A stretch of 64,000 bases of DNA from JAKQDH01 sp029558835. GTDB taxonomy: Bacteria; Planctomycetota; Phycisphaerae; UBA1845. The notes beneath the pieces were generated by a model, which did not search any database, had not been told where the DNA came from, and saw only the letters and a program-made list of their open reading frames with translations. The position numbers and the translations under genes are program-made. This document shows, piece by piece, positions 15,974-24,108 of this stretch. Within the stretch, counting starts at the first letter, position 1; every line of letters starts with the position of its first letter. Where the stretch lies: positions 62,001 to 126,000 of the forward strand of contig DAOQSN010000003.1 in assembly GCA_035356615.1 (NCBI GenBank). Reading direction: 5' to 3'.

Positions 15974-16717
15974 ATGGAGGCCAGAGCCTTGATCCAATTG
16001 AGAAACGTTGAGAAGCGCTTCGCCGTGGGCCGCCAGCAGCACGAGGTGCTGCGCGAGATCAGTCTGGACGTCTGGCCGGGCGAGTTCATCACGATCATGG
16101 GACCCTCGGGCGCCGGCAAGACAACGCTGCTGTCGATCCTGGGTATGCTCGATGGTGAGTTTACGGGCGAGTACTGGTTTGGCGATCAGCCGGTGCACAA
16201 GTTACGTCCGGAGGAGCGCCAGCGGCTCGCGCGGGAGAATATCGGCTTCGTCTTTCAGCAGTACCACCTGCTCGATGACCTGACGGTGCATGAGAATCTG
16301 GCCCTGCCGCTGTCGTATCGCGGCGTGAAGGCCGCCACGGCCGCCGGGCTTGTCGCCGACACGCTCGATCGCTTCCAGATCGTCGGCAAGAAGGATCTCT
16401 TCCCGCGGCAGCTTTCCGGCGGGCAACAACAACTGGTGGCCGTGGCGCGGGCGGTAATCGCCAGTCCCAAGGTAATCCTGGCGGACGAGCCCACCGGCAA
16501 CCTGCACTCGCAGCAGGGGCGTGAGGTAATGGAACTGTTCACGCGCCTCAACGCCGAGGGGACGACGATCATCCAGGTGACTCACTCAGAGGAGAACGCG
16601 CGCTACAGCCGGCGGACTGTCTACCTGCACGACGGCTGGATTCGCCGCGACGAGATGACGACGCCGGAGACGAGCGTCAGCACGCCGACGGGGGCGGGGG
16701 CCGTGCCGAGCGCCTGA
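15974..16717 (+). CDS. ABC transporter ATP-binding protein B (MacB/LolD type)
   Basis: A 247-residue cytoplasmic ATPase, second of the cluster. Walker A is GPSGAGKT (43-50), Q-loop FQQYH (94-98), signature LSGGQQQ (147-153), Walker B VILADE (167-172), and the switch histidine is in VTHSEE. The D-loop reads NLHS where ATPase A and the family have NLDS, and the residue after the signature is Leu rather than Arg (QQQLVAVARA). It is therefore divergent but still likely active. A Ser/Thr-rich tail (about 227-247) is unconserved. It sits between permeases 2 and 3, which suggests the cluster grew by joining two ATPase-plus-permease units. Confidence 0.92.
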   Translation: MEARALIQLRNVEKRFAVGRQQHEVLREISLDVWPGEFITIMGPSGAGKTTLLSILGMLDGEFTGEYWFGDQPVHKLRPEERQRLARENIGFVFQQYHLLDDLTVHENLALPLSYRGVKAATAAGLVADTLDRFQIVGKKDLFPRQLSGGQQQLVAVARAVIASPKVILADEPTGNLHSQQGREVMELFTRLNAEGTTIIQVTHSEENARYSRRTVYLHDGWIRRDEMTTPETSVSTPTGAGAVPSA

Positions 16718-16762
16718 CCGGGCTGCATGATCCCGCGCACCGCCGCGGTCGGGAGTACTCGA

Positions 16763-19183
16763 ATGAACACGATCCTGCACGATCTTCGCTACGCCGTCCG
16801 CATGTGGCTGAAGAGCCCGGGTCTGACGGCCGTTGCGCTGCTCACGCTGGCTTTGGGCATCGGGCTGAACACGGCCATGTTCAGCGTCGTACACGCGATG
16901 GGAACGCGGACCCAGAAGCTCGCCGACGCTGAGTCGCTGGTGGTGCTGTGGGGAACGTTCACGGATGAGCCGCGTCACGGCTACATGGCCGTCGGCGCAC
17001 TCGACGTCCTCGACTGGCGGGCGCAGGCAAAGTCGTTCTCGGACATGGGCGTGTACACCGAGAACGGCTGCATCCTCTCCGGCGCGGGCGAACCGGAGCG
17101 TATCCGGGCGCTGCAAGCGACGAGCAACTTGTTACCCATGCTAGGCCTCGACGTTCGCCTGGGCCGGCTCCCCAGACTCGACGAAGACGCGGAGGGTGCG
17201 GATCAGATCGTCGTGCTGACGGATCGACTCTGGCAGCGGCGATACGCCGGCGACCCGGGCGTGCTGGGTCAGACGTTGCTGCTCAACGACGAGCCGCACA
17301 CAGTCGTGGGGATTCTGCCGCCGGAAGCCCGGATCGAGGAGCTCTGGTACGACGCCGACGTACTCGTACCGCTACGAGTTGATCCGGCCCGCATCCAGCG
17401 CGGCAACCGTTCCTACTTCGCCGTCGGCAGGCTCCGTCCGGACGTCACGCTGGCGCAGGCCCAGGCGGAGATGGATGCCATCGCTCAGCGCCTCGCGGAG
17501 ATGTACCCCAAGACCAACGGCAAAACCGGCGTCTGGCTGCAACCCATTGCGGACCGTTTTCAGGGCTGGCAGGAACGCGTGATGGAAGTGGTGCTGCTGG
17601 CGGCCGTCGGGGTCATCCTGCTGATTGCGTGCGTCAACCTGGCGAACCTGCTCCTGGCCCGCGCCACGGTGCGCAGCCGCGAGTTCGCCGTCCGGGCGGC
17701 GCTGGGAGCAGGCCGCGGGCGTATCATCCGCCAGTTGCTGACGGAGAGTCTTCTGCTGGCGCTGTTGGGTGGCGGGCTGGGAGTGCTGGCGGGCGTGTGG
17801 GTACTCGACCTGACGCTTGCGGCCCTGCCGGATGCGCCGTTCAGCCGGTCCGACCTGCGGCTTGATCCATTCGTGCTCGGCTACGCGTTGGCGGTGACCC
17901 TAGTGGCGGCGCTGTTCTTCGGGCTGGCGCCGGCGCTGACGGCGGCACGGGTCACGGTGAGCGAGGTCCTCAAGGAGGGAGCAGCTACCGCGTCCGGCAG
18001 TCGCGGTCGCGGCCGACTGCGCCACGCGCTCGTGGTTGCCCAACTGGCGGTGGCCATGCCGCTGCTGGTCTGCTGCGGCCTGGTCACTAAACATCTGATT
18101 CAACTTCGCTCGGCGGACTTGGGGTTCGACCCGACGCGTGTGCTGACGCTGCGCATCGACCTGCCGGAGTATCGCTACGGCGGACCGGCCCAACAGGTGG
18201 CGTTCTTCGATGGCGCCCTGCGCGCTCTGCAAGCCATCCCCGGGGTGGAGACGGCCGGGGCGGCTACGCTCCTGCCCTTCGCAGACTTCGGCCTCACGTC
18301 CATGGCAGCGATTGTCGAGGGCCGCCCCGAGCCCGAGGTCATCAAGTTCGTCGTTGTTACACCGGACTACTTCCGGGTGTTGAACGTTCCGCTGCTCACG
18401 GGTCGCTCGCTCACCGAGTTGGACCTGGACGGTGGCCAGCGGGTGGTGCTTATCAACCAGACTCTGGCCGAGACCTACTGGCCGCAGCAGGAGGCGCTGG
18501 GCAGACAAATCTGCCTGGGGAATCGACCGGAGAAGGACCCGTGGGCCACGGTCGTCGGCGTCGTTGCCGATCGTGTTCGTCCCGGCCTCAGCGACCCTGC
18601 CCACCGGCCCGAGATGTATCTGCCGTACGCACAGCAGCCGCAGCCGGACATGGTGGTGGTGCTGCGAACCAGCGGTGCGCCGGCGGACGCCATCCCGGCG
18701 GTACGTGCCGCGATTCGCGGCCTCGACGCCGGCCTGCCGCTGTACGACGTGCGTACGGCCGCCCAGGCGGTGCGGCGCTGGCTCCGGGATGACCACGCGG
18801 CCGCCGGCTTCACCGGGGGACTGGCCGTGCTGGCCCTCAGCCTGGCGAGCATCGGTCTGTTCGGCGTCATGTCGTATTCGGTGGCCCAGCGCCGCCACGA
18901 GATCGGGATTCGCGTGGCGCTGGGCGCGGACCGGGGCGCCGTGCGACGATTGATCCTGCGGCGCTGCGTGCGCTTGGCCGTTGGCGGCATTCTGATCGGA
19001 CTGGTGCTGTCGATACCGGTGGGCCTGCTTGTGGCGAGCAATCTTTACGGCGTCCACGGTGCCGACCCGCTGACGCTGACGCTGGTGTCGGGCATACTTC
19101 TCGGCGTGGCCGTGCTGGCCGGGCTGCTGCCGGCCTTGCGGGCGACGAAGGTCGAGCCGATGGCGGCGTTGCGGTGCGAGTAG
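16763..19183 (+). CDS. Duplicated FtsX/MacB permease 3 (ADOP type)
   Basis: An 806-residue double MacB/FtsX permease. ATG 16763 is chosen (MNTILHDLRYAVRMWLKSPG) because all siblings begin about 10 residues before the LRYAVR-type motif; an upstream in-frame ATG at 16727 adds 12 unconserved residues. The first helix has LLTLALGIGLNTAMFSVVHAM. The coupling loops are VRSREFAVRAALGAGRGRIIRQ and AQRRHEIGIRVALGADRGAVRRL. It ends LLPALRATKVEPMAALRCE, with PAL rather than the usual PAR. A short spacer and GAGTAG separate it from permease 4. Confidence 0.92.
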   Translation: MNTILHDLRYAVRMWLKSPGLTAVALLTLALGIGLNTAMFSVVHAMGTRTQKLADAESLVVLWGTFTDEPRHGYMAVGALDVLDWRAQAKSFSDMGVYTENGCILSGAGEPERIRALQATSNLLPMLGLDVRLGRLPRLDEDAEGADQIVVLTDRLWQRRYAGDPGVLGQTLLLNDEPHTVVGILPPEARIEELWYDADVLVPLRVDPARIQRGNRSYFAVGRLRPDVTLAQAQAEMDAIAQRLAEMYPKTNGKTGVWLQPIADRFQGWQERVMEVVLLAAVGVILLIACVNLANLLLARATVRSREFAVRAALGAGRGRIIRQLLTESLLLALLGGGLGVLAGVWVLDLTLAALPDAPFSRSDLRLDPFVLGYALAVTLVAALFFGLAPALTAARVTVSEVLKEGAATASGSRGRGRLRHALVVAQLAVAMPLLVCCGLVTKHLIQLRSADLGFDPTRVLTLRIDLPEYRYGGPAQQVAFFDGALRALQAIPGVETAGAATLLPFADFGLTSMAAIVEGRPEPEVIKFVVVTPDYFRVLNVPLLTGRSLTELDLDGGQRVVLINQTLAETYWPQQEALGRQICLGNRPEKDPWATVVGVVADRVRPGLSDPAHRPEMYLPYAQQPQPDMVVVLRTSGAPADAIPAVRAAIRGLDAGLPLYDVRTAAQAVRRWLRDDHAAAGFTGGLAVLALSLASIGLFGVMSYSVAQRRHEIGIRVALGADRGAVRRLILRRCVRLAVGGILIGLVLSIPVGLLVASNLYGVHGADPLTLTLVSGILLGVAVLAGLLPALRATKVEPMAALRCE

Positions 19184-19193
19184 AAGACCGATT

Positions 19194-21623
19194 ATGAGCG
19201 CCCTGCTGCAAGATCTACGTTATGGAGTCCGCGTGCTGGCCAGGAGCCCGGGGTTTTCCCTGGCGGCGATCGTGACGTTGACGCTGGCGATCGGCGCGAA
19301 CACCGCGATCTTCAGTGTGGTCAATGCCATCGTGCTGCGGCCGCTACCGCTGGTGCAGCCCGACGGTCTGGTCGTCTGTGTCTCCACGCAGGCGCGGCGG
19401 AACATCACGCGCGGCACCGTGCCGTATCCCGACTATCTCGATTGGAAGGCGGAGCGCGACATCTTCCAGTCCGTCGCTTTGTACACGGATCCTCCGTTCG
19501 ACCTGGCCGGCGACGGTACGCCGGAACGCGTGCAAGCGGCCGCCGTTACCGAGGACTTCTTCACGGTCCTGTCCGCCCCACCACTGCTGGGGCGCGCCTT
19601 CCTGGCTGAGGACCACCGACCCGGCGCCGGCAAGGTTGTGATCGTGAGCGAGAGCCTCTGGCAACGGCGTTTCGGTGGGGATCCGAACGTCATCGGGAGA
19701 GTGGTTCGTCTCAGCGGAGATCAGTACACGGTGGTTGGCGTGATGCCCGCGGCGGCACGGTGGCCGACGGAGGCCGCCCTGTGGGTGCCCCTGACTTTCG
19801 GGAAAACTCCCCCGGCAGAGGTGATGCGTCGCGACAACTTCGCGTGGCGTGCCATAGCGCGGCTGCGCGCAGACGTATCGTTGCCTGAGGCGCGGGCGCG
19901 GGTGGACGTTATCGCTCAGCGCATTGCCGGTGAGTACCCGGACATCCGTAGCGGCACCGGTGCCAACCTGCTCCCCGTTTGTGAATTCGTCGTTCCTGGC
20001 ATTGTCCGTCGGGCGCTGTGGGTGTTGATGGGTGCGGTGATGCTCGTGTTGCTCATCGCCTGTGGCAACGTGGCGAGCCTGATGGTGGCGCGATCCGTCG
20101 AGCGCTCCCAGGAAATGGCTATCCGCGCGGCGCTGGGCGCGGGGCGATCCCGACTCCTCCGCCTGGTGCTGGCGGAGGGCATGCTGCTTGCGCTCGCCGG
20201 CGGCCTTCTGGGGCTGCTGCTGGCAGCCTGGGGGACCGATTGGCTGCTGATTCTGGCCCCCGACGACATACCACGCCTGCACGAAACCGGCATGGACTGG
20301 CACGTGGCGGTGTGTTCCCTCACGCTGTCGGCGGTGACCGCCGTGTTGTTCGCGCTACTACCGGGGCTACAGGCCTCCCGGCCGAAGGTCCATCGTTGTC
20401 TCAAAGAGGCGTGGCGAACGTCGGCGAGCACGCCCGGCCGACCCAGTCTGCGTAGTTGCCTCATCGTCGCGGAGATCGCCTCGTCACTCATACTGCTGGT
20501 GGGCGCCAGCCTGCTGGCCAAGAGCCTTGTACAAATGCTGCGGGCAGACCCAGAATTCCCCACCGACAGGCTGCTTACTTTCCGCCTGTCGCTGCCGCGG
20601 GCAGGTGACCCTGGGCAGAGCGCGCAGCCCGCCCGCTTCTACGAACGGGCGCTCGAGCATCTGCAGGCGCTTCCCGGAGTGAAGTCAGCAGCGGCTGCTT
20701 CCGTGCTCCCGCTGGCCGGCGGGGACTACACGCACCGGGCGTTCGTCGCGGAGGGCGCGGCGACGCCTCCCGCGGGGCCCGAGTACATCGCCGCCTGGAA
20801 CACCGTCACGCCCGACTACTTCAGCACCCTGGGGATTCCGCTGCTGGCGGGCCGGGTATTCACAGATGAGGACCAAGCGCACAGCACTCCCGTCATTATC
20901 ATCAACGAGGAGCTGGCGCGGCTCATGTTCCCTGGCGAGAACCCGATTGGCAAGCGCATCTGGACGTGGCGGGCCGGGGGCGACTGCCGCGAAGTTGTGG
21001 GTGTTGTCCGCAACGTGAGCTTCTATGACGTCACAGATCGGGATCGCCCGCTGGTGTACGCTCCGCACAGGCAGGACGCGCGGACAAGCATGCTGCTGGC
21101 GGTACGCACGGCCGGTGACCCCTTGGCGCTGGCGGGCAGTGTCCGCAGCGCGATCTGGTCCCTCGATCGGGACCTCGCGGTGGCGGACCTGGCAACCATG
21201 GAACAGGCTTCGGACGGGTTCCTTTCCCGTTCCCGGTTTGTCGTGCTTCTGGCTACGGGCTTCGCCCTGGTAGCCCTGGCGTTGGCATTGGTCGGCGTGT
21301 ACGGAGTGACCAGTTACGCGGTCAACCGACGAAAGCACGAGTTCGGCGTCCGCATGGCCTTGGGGGCACAGAGCAGCAACGTGCTGGGGCTGGTCGTGAA
21401 GCAGGCAGTTGTACTGACCGTTGCCGGAGTCGCCATAGGTCTGCTGGCAGCCGCGGCGTTGGCACCAGTGCTGTCGAGCTTGCTCTACGACGTAAGCGCT
21501 TTGGATCCGGGCACCTTCGTCGGCGCCGCCGTGCTGCTCAGCGCCGCCGCCCTCGCCGCCGCCTGCTTCCCTGCCCGGCGGGCAGCCAAGCTGGATCCGA
21601 TGACGGCGCTGCGCTGTGAATAG
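19194..21623 (+). CDS. Duplicated FtsX/MacB permease 4 (ADOP type)
   Basis: An 809-residue double MacB/FtsX permease beginning ATG AGC GCC CTG CTG CAA. The first helix has IVTLTLAIGANTAIFSVVNAIV. Coupling loops are VERSQEMAIRAALGAGRSRLLRL (first) and NRRKHEFGVRMALGAQSSNVLGL (second). The end is CFPARRAAKLDPMTALRCE. The first periplasmic domain (SVALYTDPPFDLAGDGTPERV) is specific to this copy. It ends in GAATAGGAG, with the stop overlapping the ribosome-binding site for permease 5. It is expected in the inner membrane as a mechanotransmission-type exporter subunit. Confidence 0.92.
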   Translation: MSALLQDLRYGVRVLARSPGFSLAAIVTLTLAIGANTAIFSVVNAIVLRPLPLVQPDGLVVCVSTQARRNITRGTVPYPDYLDWKAERDIFQSVALYTDPPFDLAGDGTPERVQAAAVTEDFFTVLSAPPLLGRAFLAEDHRPGAGKVVIVSESLWQRRFGGDPNVIGRVVRLSGDQYTVVGVMPAAARWPTEAALWVPLTFGKTPPAEVMRRDNFAWRAIARLRADVSLPEARARVDVIAQRIAGEYPDIRSGTGANLLPVCEFVVPGIVRRALWVLMGAVMLVLLIACGNVASLMVARSVERSQEMAIRAALGAGRSRLLRLVLAEGMLLALAGGLLGLLLAAWGTDWLLILAPDDIPRLHETGMDWHVAVCSLTLSAVTAVLFALLPGLQASRPKVHRCLKEAWRTSASTPGRPSLRSCLIVAEIASSLILLVGASLLAKSLVQMLRADPEFPTDRLLTFRLSLPRAGDPGQSAQPARFYERALEHLQALPGVKSAAAASVLPLAGGDYTHRAFVAEGAATPPAGPEYIAAWNTVTPDYFSTLGIPLLAGRVFTDEDQAHSTPVIIINEELARLMFPGENPIGKRIWTWRAGGDCREVVGVVRNVSFYDVTDRDRPLVYAPHRQDARTSMLLAVRTAGDPLALAGSVRSAIWSLDRDLAVADLATMEQASDGFLSRSRFVVLLATGFALVALALALVGVYGVTSYAVNRRKHEFGVRMALGAQSSNVLGLVVKQAVVLTVAGVAIGLLAAAALAPVLSSLLYDVSALDPGTFVGAAVLLSAAALAAACFPARRAAKLDPMTALRCE

Positions 21624-21635
21624 GAGTCCACGGCA

Positions 21636-24104
21636 ATGACAGTTCTGCACGACCTCCGCTACGCCGTTCGCGTGCTGACCAAGAGCCCGGGGTTCTCCCT
21701 CGCGGCCATCGTGACGTTGGCGCTGGCGATCGGCGTGAATACCGCGATGTTCAGCCTGGTGAATACAGCGATTCTGGCGCCCCTGCCGCTCGACGATGCC
21801 GACCGGTTCGTGCGGCTGTGGCGGCAAGCAGAGGATGACGGCGCGGCCGGCGTTTTTTCGTACCCGGATTATATAGAGTACCGAGACCGGAGCGACGTGT
21901 TCGAGGGACTGGTTGCCCACGCCTATCTCCCGACCAGCGTCGAGACTGCGGACGGCAACGAGACGCGTTTCGGGCAGATCGTGACGGGCAACTACTTCCG
22001 TACGCTCGGGGTGGAAGCCCTCTACGGGCGAACTCTTACTCCGGATGACGATCGCACTCCGGGGGGCCACCCGGTCGTGGTGCTCAGCCACCGCTACTGG
22101 CAGCGTGCGTTCGGAGGCAACCAGGATATCGTTGGCCGCACCCTGGCGCTCGGGGGGTACCCATATACCATCATCGGCGTCGCCCCGCCCGGTTTCACCG
22201 GAACGGTGGCGGCTCCGGCACCGGACATGTGGGTGCCGATGATGATGCTCGGGCAGCTTCGCCACGACAGCCTCACGGTGTTGGAGCAGCGCCACAGCAG
22301 CTTCCTCATGGTCACCGGCAAGCTGAAGGCCGGGGTAAGCCCGCCGCAGGCCGAGGCCAAGCTGGCCTTGACGGGCGCCCAGTTGCGCGAGGTAGACCCG
22401 GTCCGCTATGAGAACGAGCACGTTGCGCTGGTGCCGGCCGCCGGACTCATCCCAATGACGCCGGGCATGCGCAACGTCGCCCTCAGCGTCTCGACGCTCG
22501 TCATGGTCACCGTCGGCCTGCTGCTGGTCGTCGGGTGCGCGAACGTCGCCAACCTGCTGCTGGCCCGCTCGACCACCCGGCGCCGCGAACTCGGCATCCG
22601 CCTGGCGATCGGCGCCCCGCGCTGGCGAATCGTACGCCAGTTGCTGACCGAGAGCATCATGCTGGCGACGCTGGGCGCGCTGGCCGGGCTGCTGCTTTCC
22701 GTCTGGACGATGGACCTGCTCGCCGCGGCGCTGCCGGACCTGCCGTACAACATCGCGCTGGAGCTTGACTTCGCTGTAGACCGGCGGGTGCTGGCGTTTA
22801 CCGCGGCGATCGCGATTCTGGGGGGCGTGCTCTTCGGCCTGTTCCCGGCCCTGGGCGCTGCAAAGGCTGACGTGGTCTCGTCGCTGAAGGATGACCACGG
22901 TACCGGTCGCTTGGGACGCAAGCGTTCCCGGGTTCGTGACGCGCTGGTGGTGATACAGGTCGCGTCGTCACTTGTCCTGCTGATCGTCGCAGGGCTCTTC
23001 GTACGCAGCCTGACGAGCGCCAGCGCCATGGATCCCGGTTTTGACCACAACAGGGTGCTGGCCGCCACCTGTGATCTCGGCGCCCGGGATTATGACGCCA
23101 CGGAGAGCGTGGACTTCTGCACGCGGCTGCTCGAACGGGCCCGAGCGCTGCCGGGCGTCGAGGCGGCCGCCATCATAGCCCCGCCTCCTTTGAGCTTGGC
23201 GCTATCCTCAACGGACCTGTGGATCGAGGATCGCCCCTACTCCGGCGAGGACGAGGACCAGGTATCCACGGCGTACAGCGTCGCCAGCAGCGGGAGCTTC
23301 CAGACCCTGGGCATCCCCCTGCTGCGCGGGCGCGACTTTGGCGACCAGGACACGGCCGGTGCAGCGGAGGTGGCGATCGTGAACCAGGCGTTCGCGGATC
23401 ACTACTGGCCCGGGCAAAGCCCGCTGGGCAAGCGAATCAGCAGAAGCGGCGCGGAGGGGCCGTACATTGAGATCATCGGGGTTGCGGCCACCGTTAAGTA
23501 CATTCTGATTGGGGAGGAGCCGCGGCCGTACGTCTACTTCCCCCTGACGCAGAAACCTGATGCCCCGATGGCACCGCTGCTGCTGCGTGCGAGCGGCAAT
23601 CCGCTGCTGCTGGCACCGGCGGCCCGCGCCCTGATCCGCGAGATCGACCCCAACATGACGCTGTGGGACATTGGCCGTCTGACTGACCTGATCGCCTTCA
23701 TCCTCCTGCCGGCACAACTTGCGGCTGCCGGTTTCGGCTTGTTCGGTCTGCTCGCGCTGCTGCTGGCCTCCAGCGGTCTGTATGGCGTGATGTCGTACAC
23801 AGTCAGCCAGCGCACACGCGAGATTGGCATCCGCGCCACCCTGGGCGCGCAACGCGGCGCCATTCTTCGCCTGGTGATACAACACGGCATCTGCCTGACG
23901 GCGCTCGGCCTGGTGATCGGGCTGGCGATCTGCCTGGCCGGCACGCGCGTACTGGCAGCCCTGCTCTACGAGATCGGGACGACCGATCCAGTGACTTTCA
24001 TCGGCGTGTCGCTCCTGCTGGCCGCCGTGGCCGTGCTGGCCTGTTATCTGCCCGCTCGGCGGGCCACCAAGGTGGACCCGGTAGTGGCGTTGCGGCAGGA
24101 ATGA
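21636..24104 (+). CDS. Duplicated FtsX/MacB permease 5 (ADOP type)
   Basis: An 822-residue double MacB/FtsX permease. The first helix has IVTLALAIGVNTAMFSLVNTAI. The first periplasmic domain has a distinctive form (FSYPDYIEYRDRSDVFEGLVA, FTGTVAAPAPDMWVPMMML) that resembles the classical ADOP type more than its siblings do. Coupling loops are TRRRELGIRLAIGAPRWRIVRQ and SQRTREIGIRATLGAQRGAIL. It ends YLPARRATKVDPVVALRQE, the only copy lacking the RCE ending apart from permease 1. The gene lies 12 bases after permease 4 and 4 bases before permease 6. Confidence 0.92.
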   Translation: MTVLHDLRYAVRVLTKSPGFSLAAIVTLALAIGVNTAMFSLVNTAILAPLPLDDADRFVRLWRQAEDDGAAGVFSYPDYIEYRDRSDVFEGLVAHAYLPTSVETADGNETRFGQIVTGNYFRTLGVEALYGRTLTPDDDRTPGGHPVVVLSHRYWQRAFGGNQDIVGRTLALGGYPYTIIGVAPPGFTGTVAAPAPDMWVPMMMLGQLRHDSLTVLEQRHSSFLMVTGKLKAGVSPPQAEAKLALTGAQLREVDPVRYENEHVALVPAAGLIPMTPGMRNVALSVSTLVMVTVGLLLVVGCANVANLLLARSTTRRRELGIRLAIGAPRWRIVRQLLTESIMLATLGALAGLLLSVWTMDLLAAALPDLPYNIALELDFAVDRRVLAFTAAIAILGGVLFGLFPALGAAKADVVSSLKDDHGTGRLGRKRSRVRDALVVIQVASSLVLLIVAGLFVRSLTSASAMDPGFDHNRVLAATCDLGARDYDATESVDFCTRLLERARALPGVEAAAIIAPPPLSLALSSTDLWIEDRPYSGEDEDQVSTAYSVASSGSFQTLGIPLLRGRDFGDQDTAGAAEVAIVNQAFADHYWPGQSPLGKRISRSGAEGPYIEIIGVAATVKYILIGEEPRPYVYFPLTQKPDAPMAPLLLRASGNPLLLAPAARALIREIDPNMTLWDIGRLTDLIAFILLPAQLAAAGFGLFGLLALLLASSGLYGVMSYTVSQRTREIGIRATLGAQRGAILRLVIQHGICLTALGLVIGLAICLAGTRVLAALLYEIGTTDPVTFIGVSLLLAAVAVLACYLPARRATKVDPVVALRQE

Positions 24105-24108
24105 GAGT

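Noticed and set aside
20685..22898. Open frame of 737 codons on the minus strand across permeases 4 and 5
   Set aside because: It lies antisense to strongly conserved permease genes, has no recognisable domain and is rich in Arg, His and Gln, as expected for GC-rich shadow frames.
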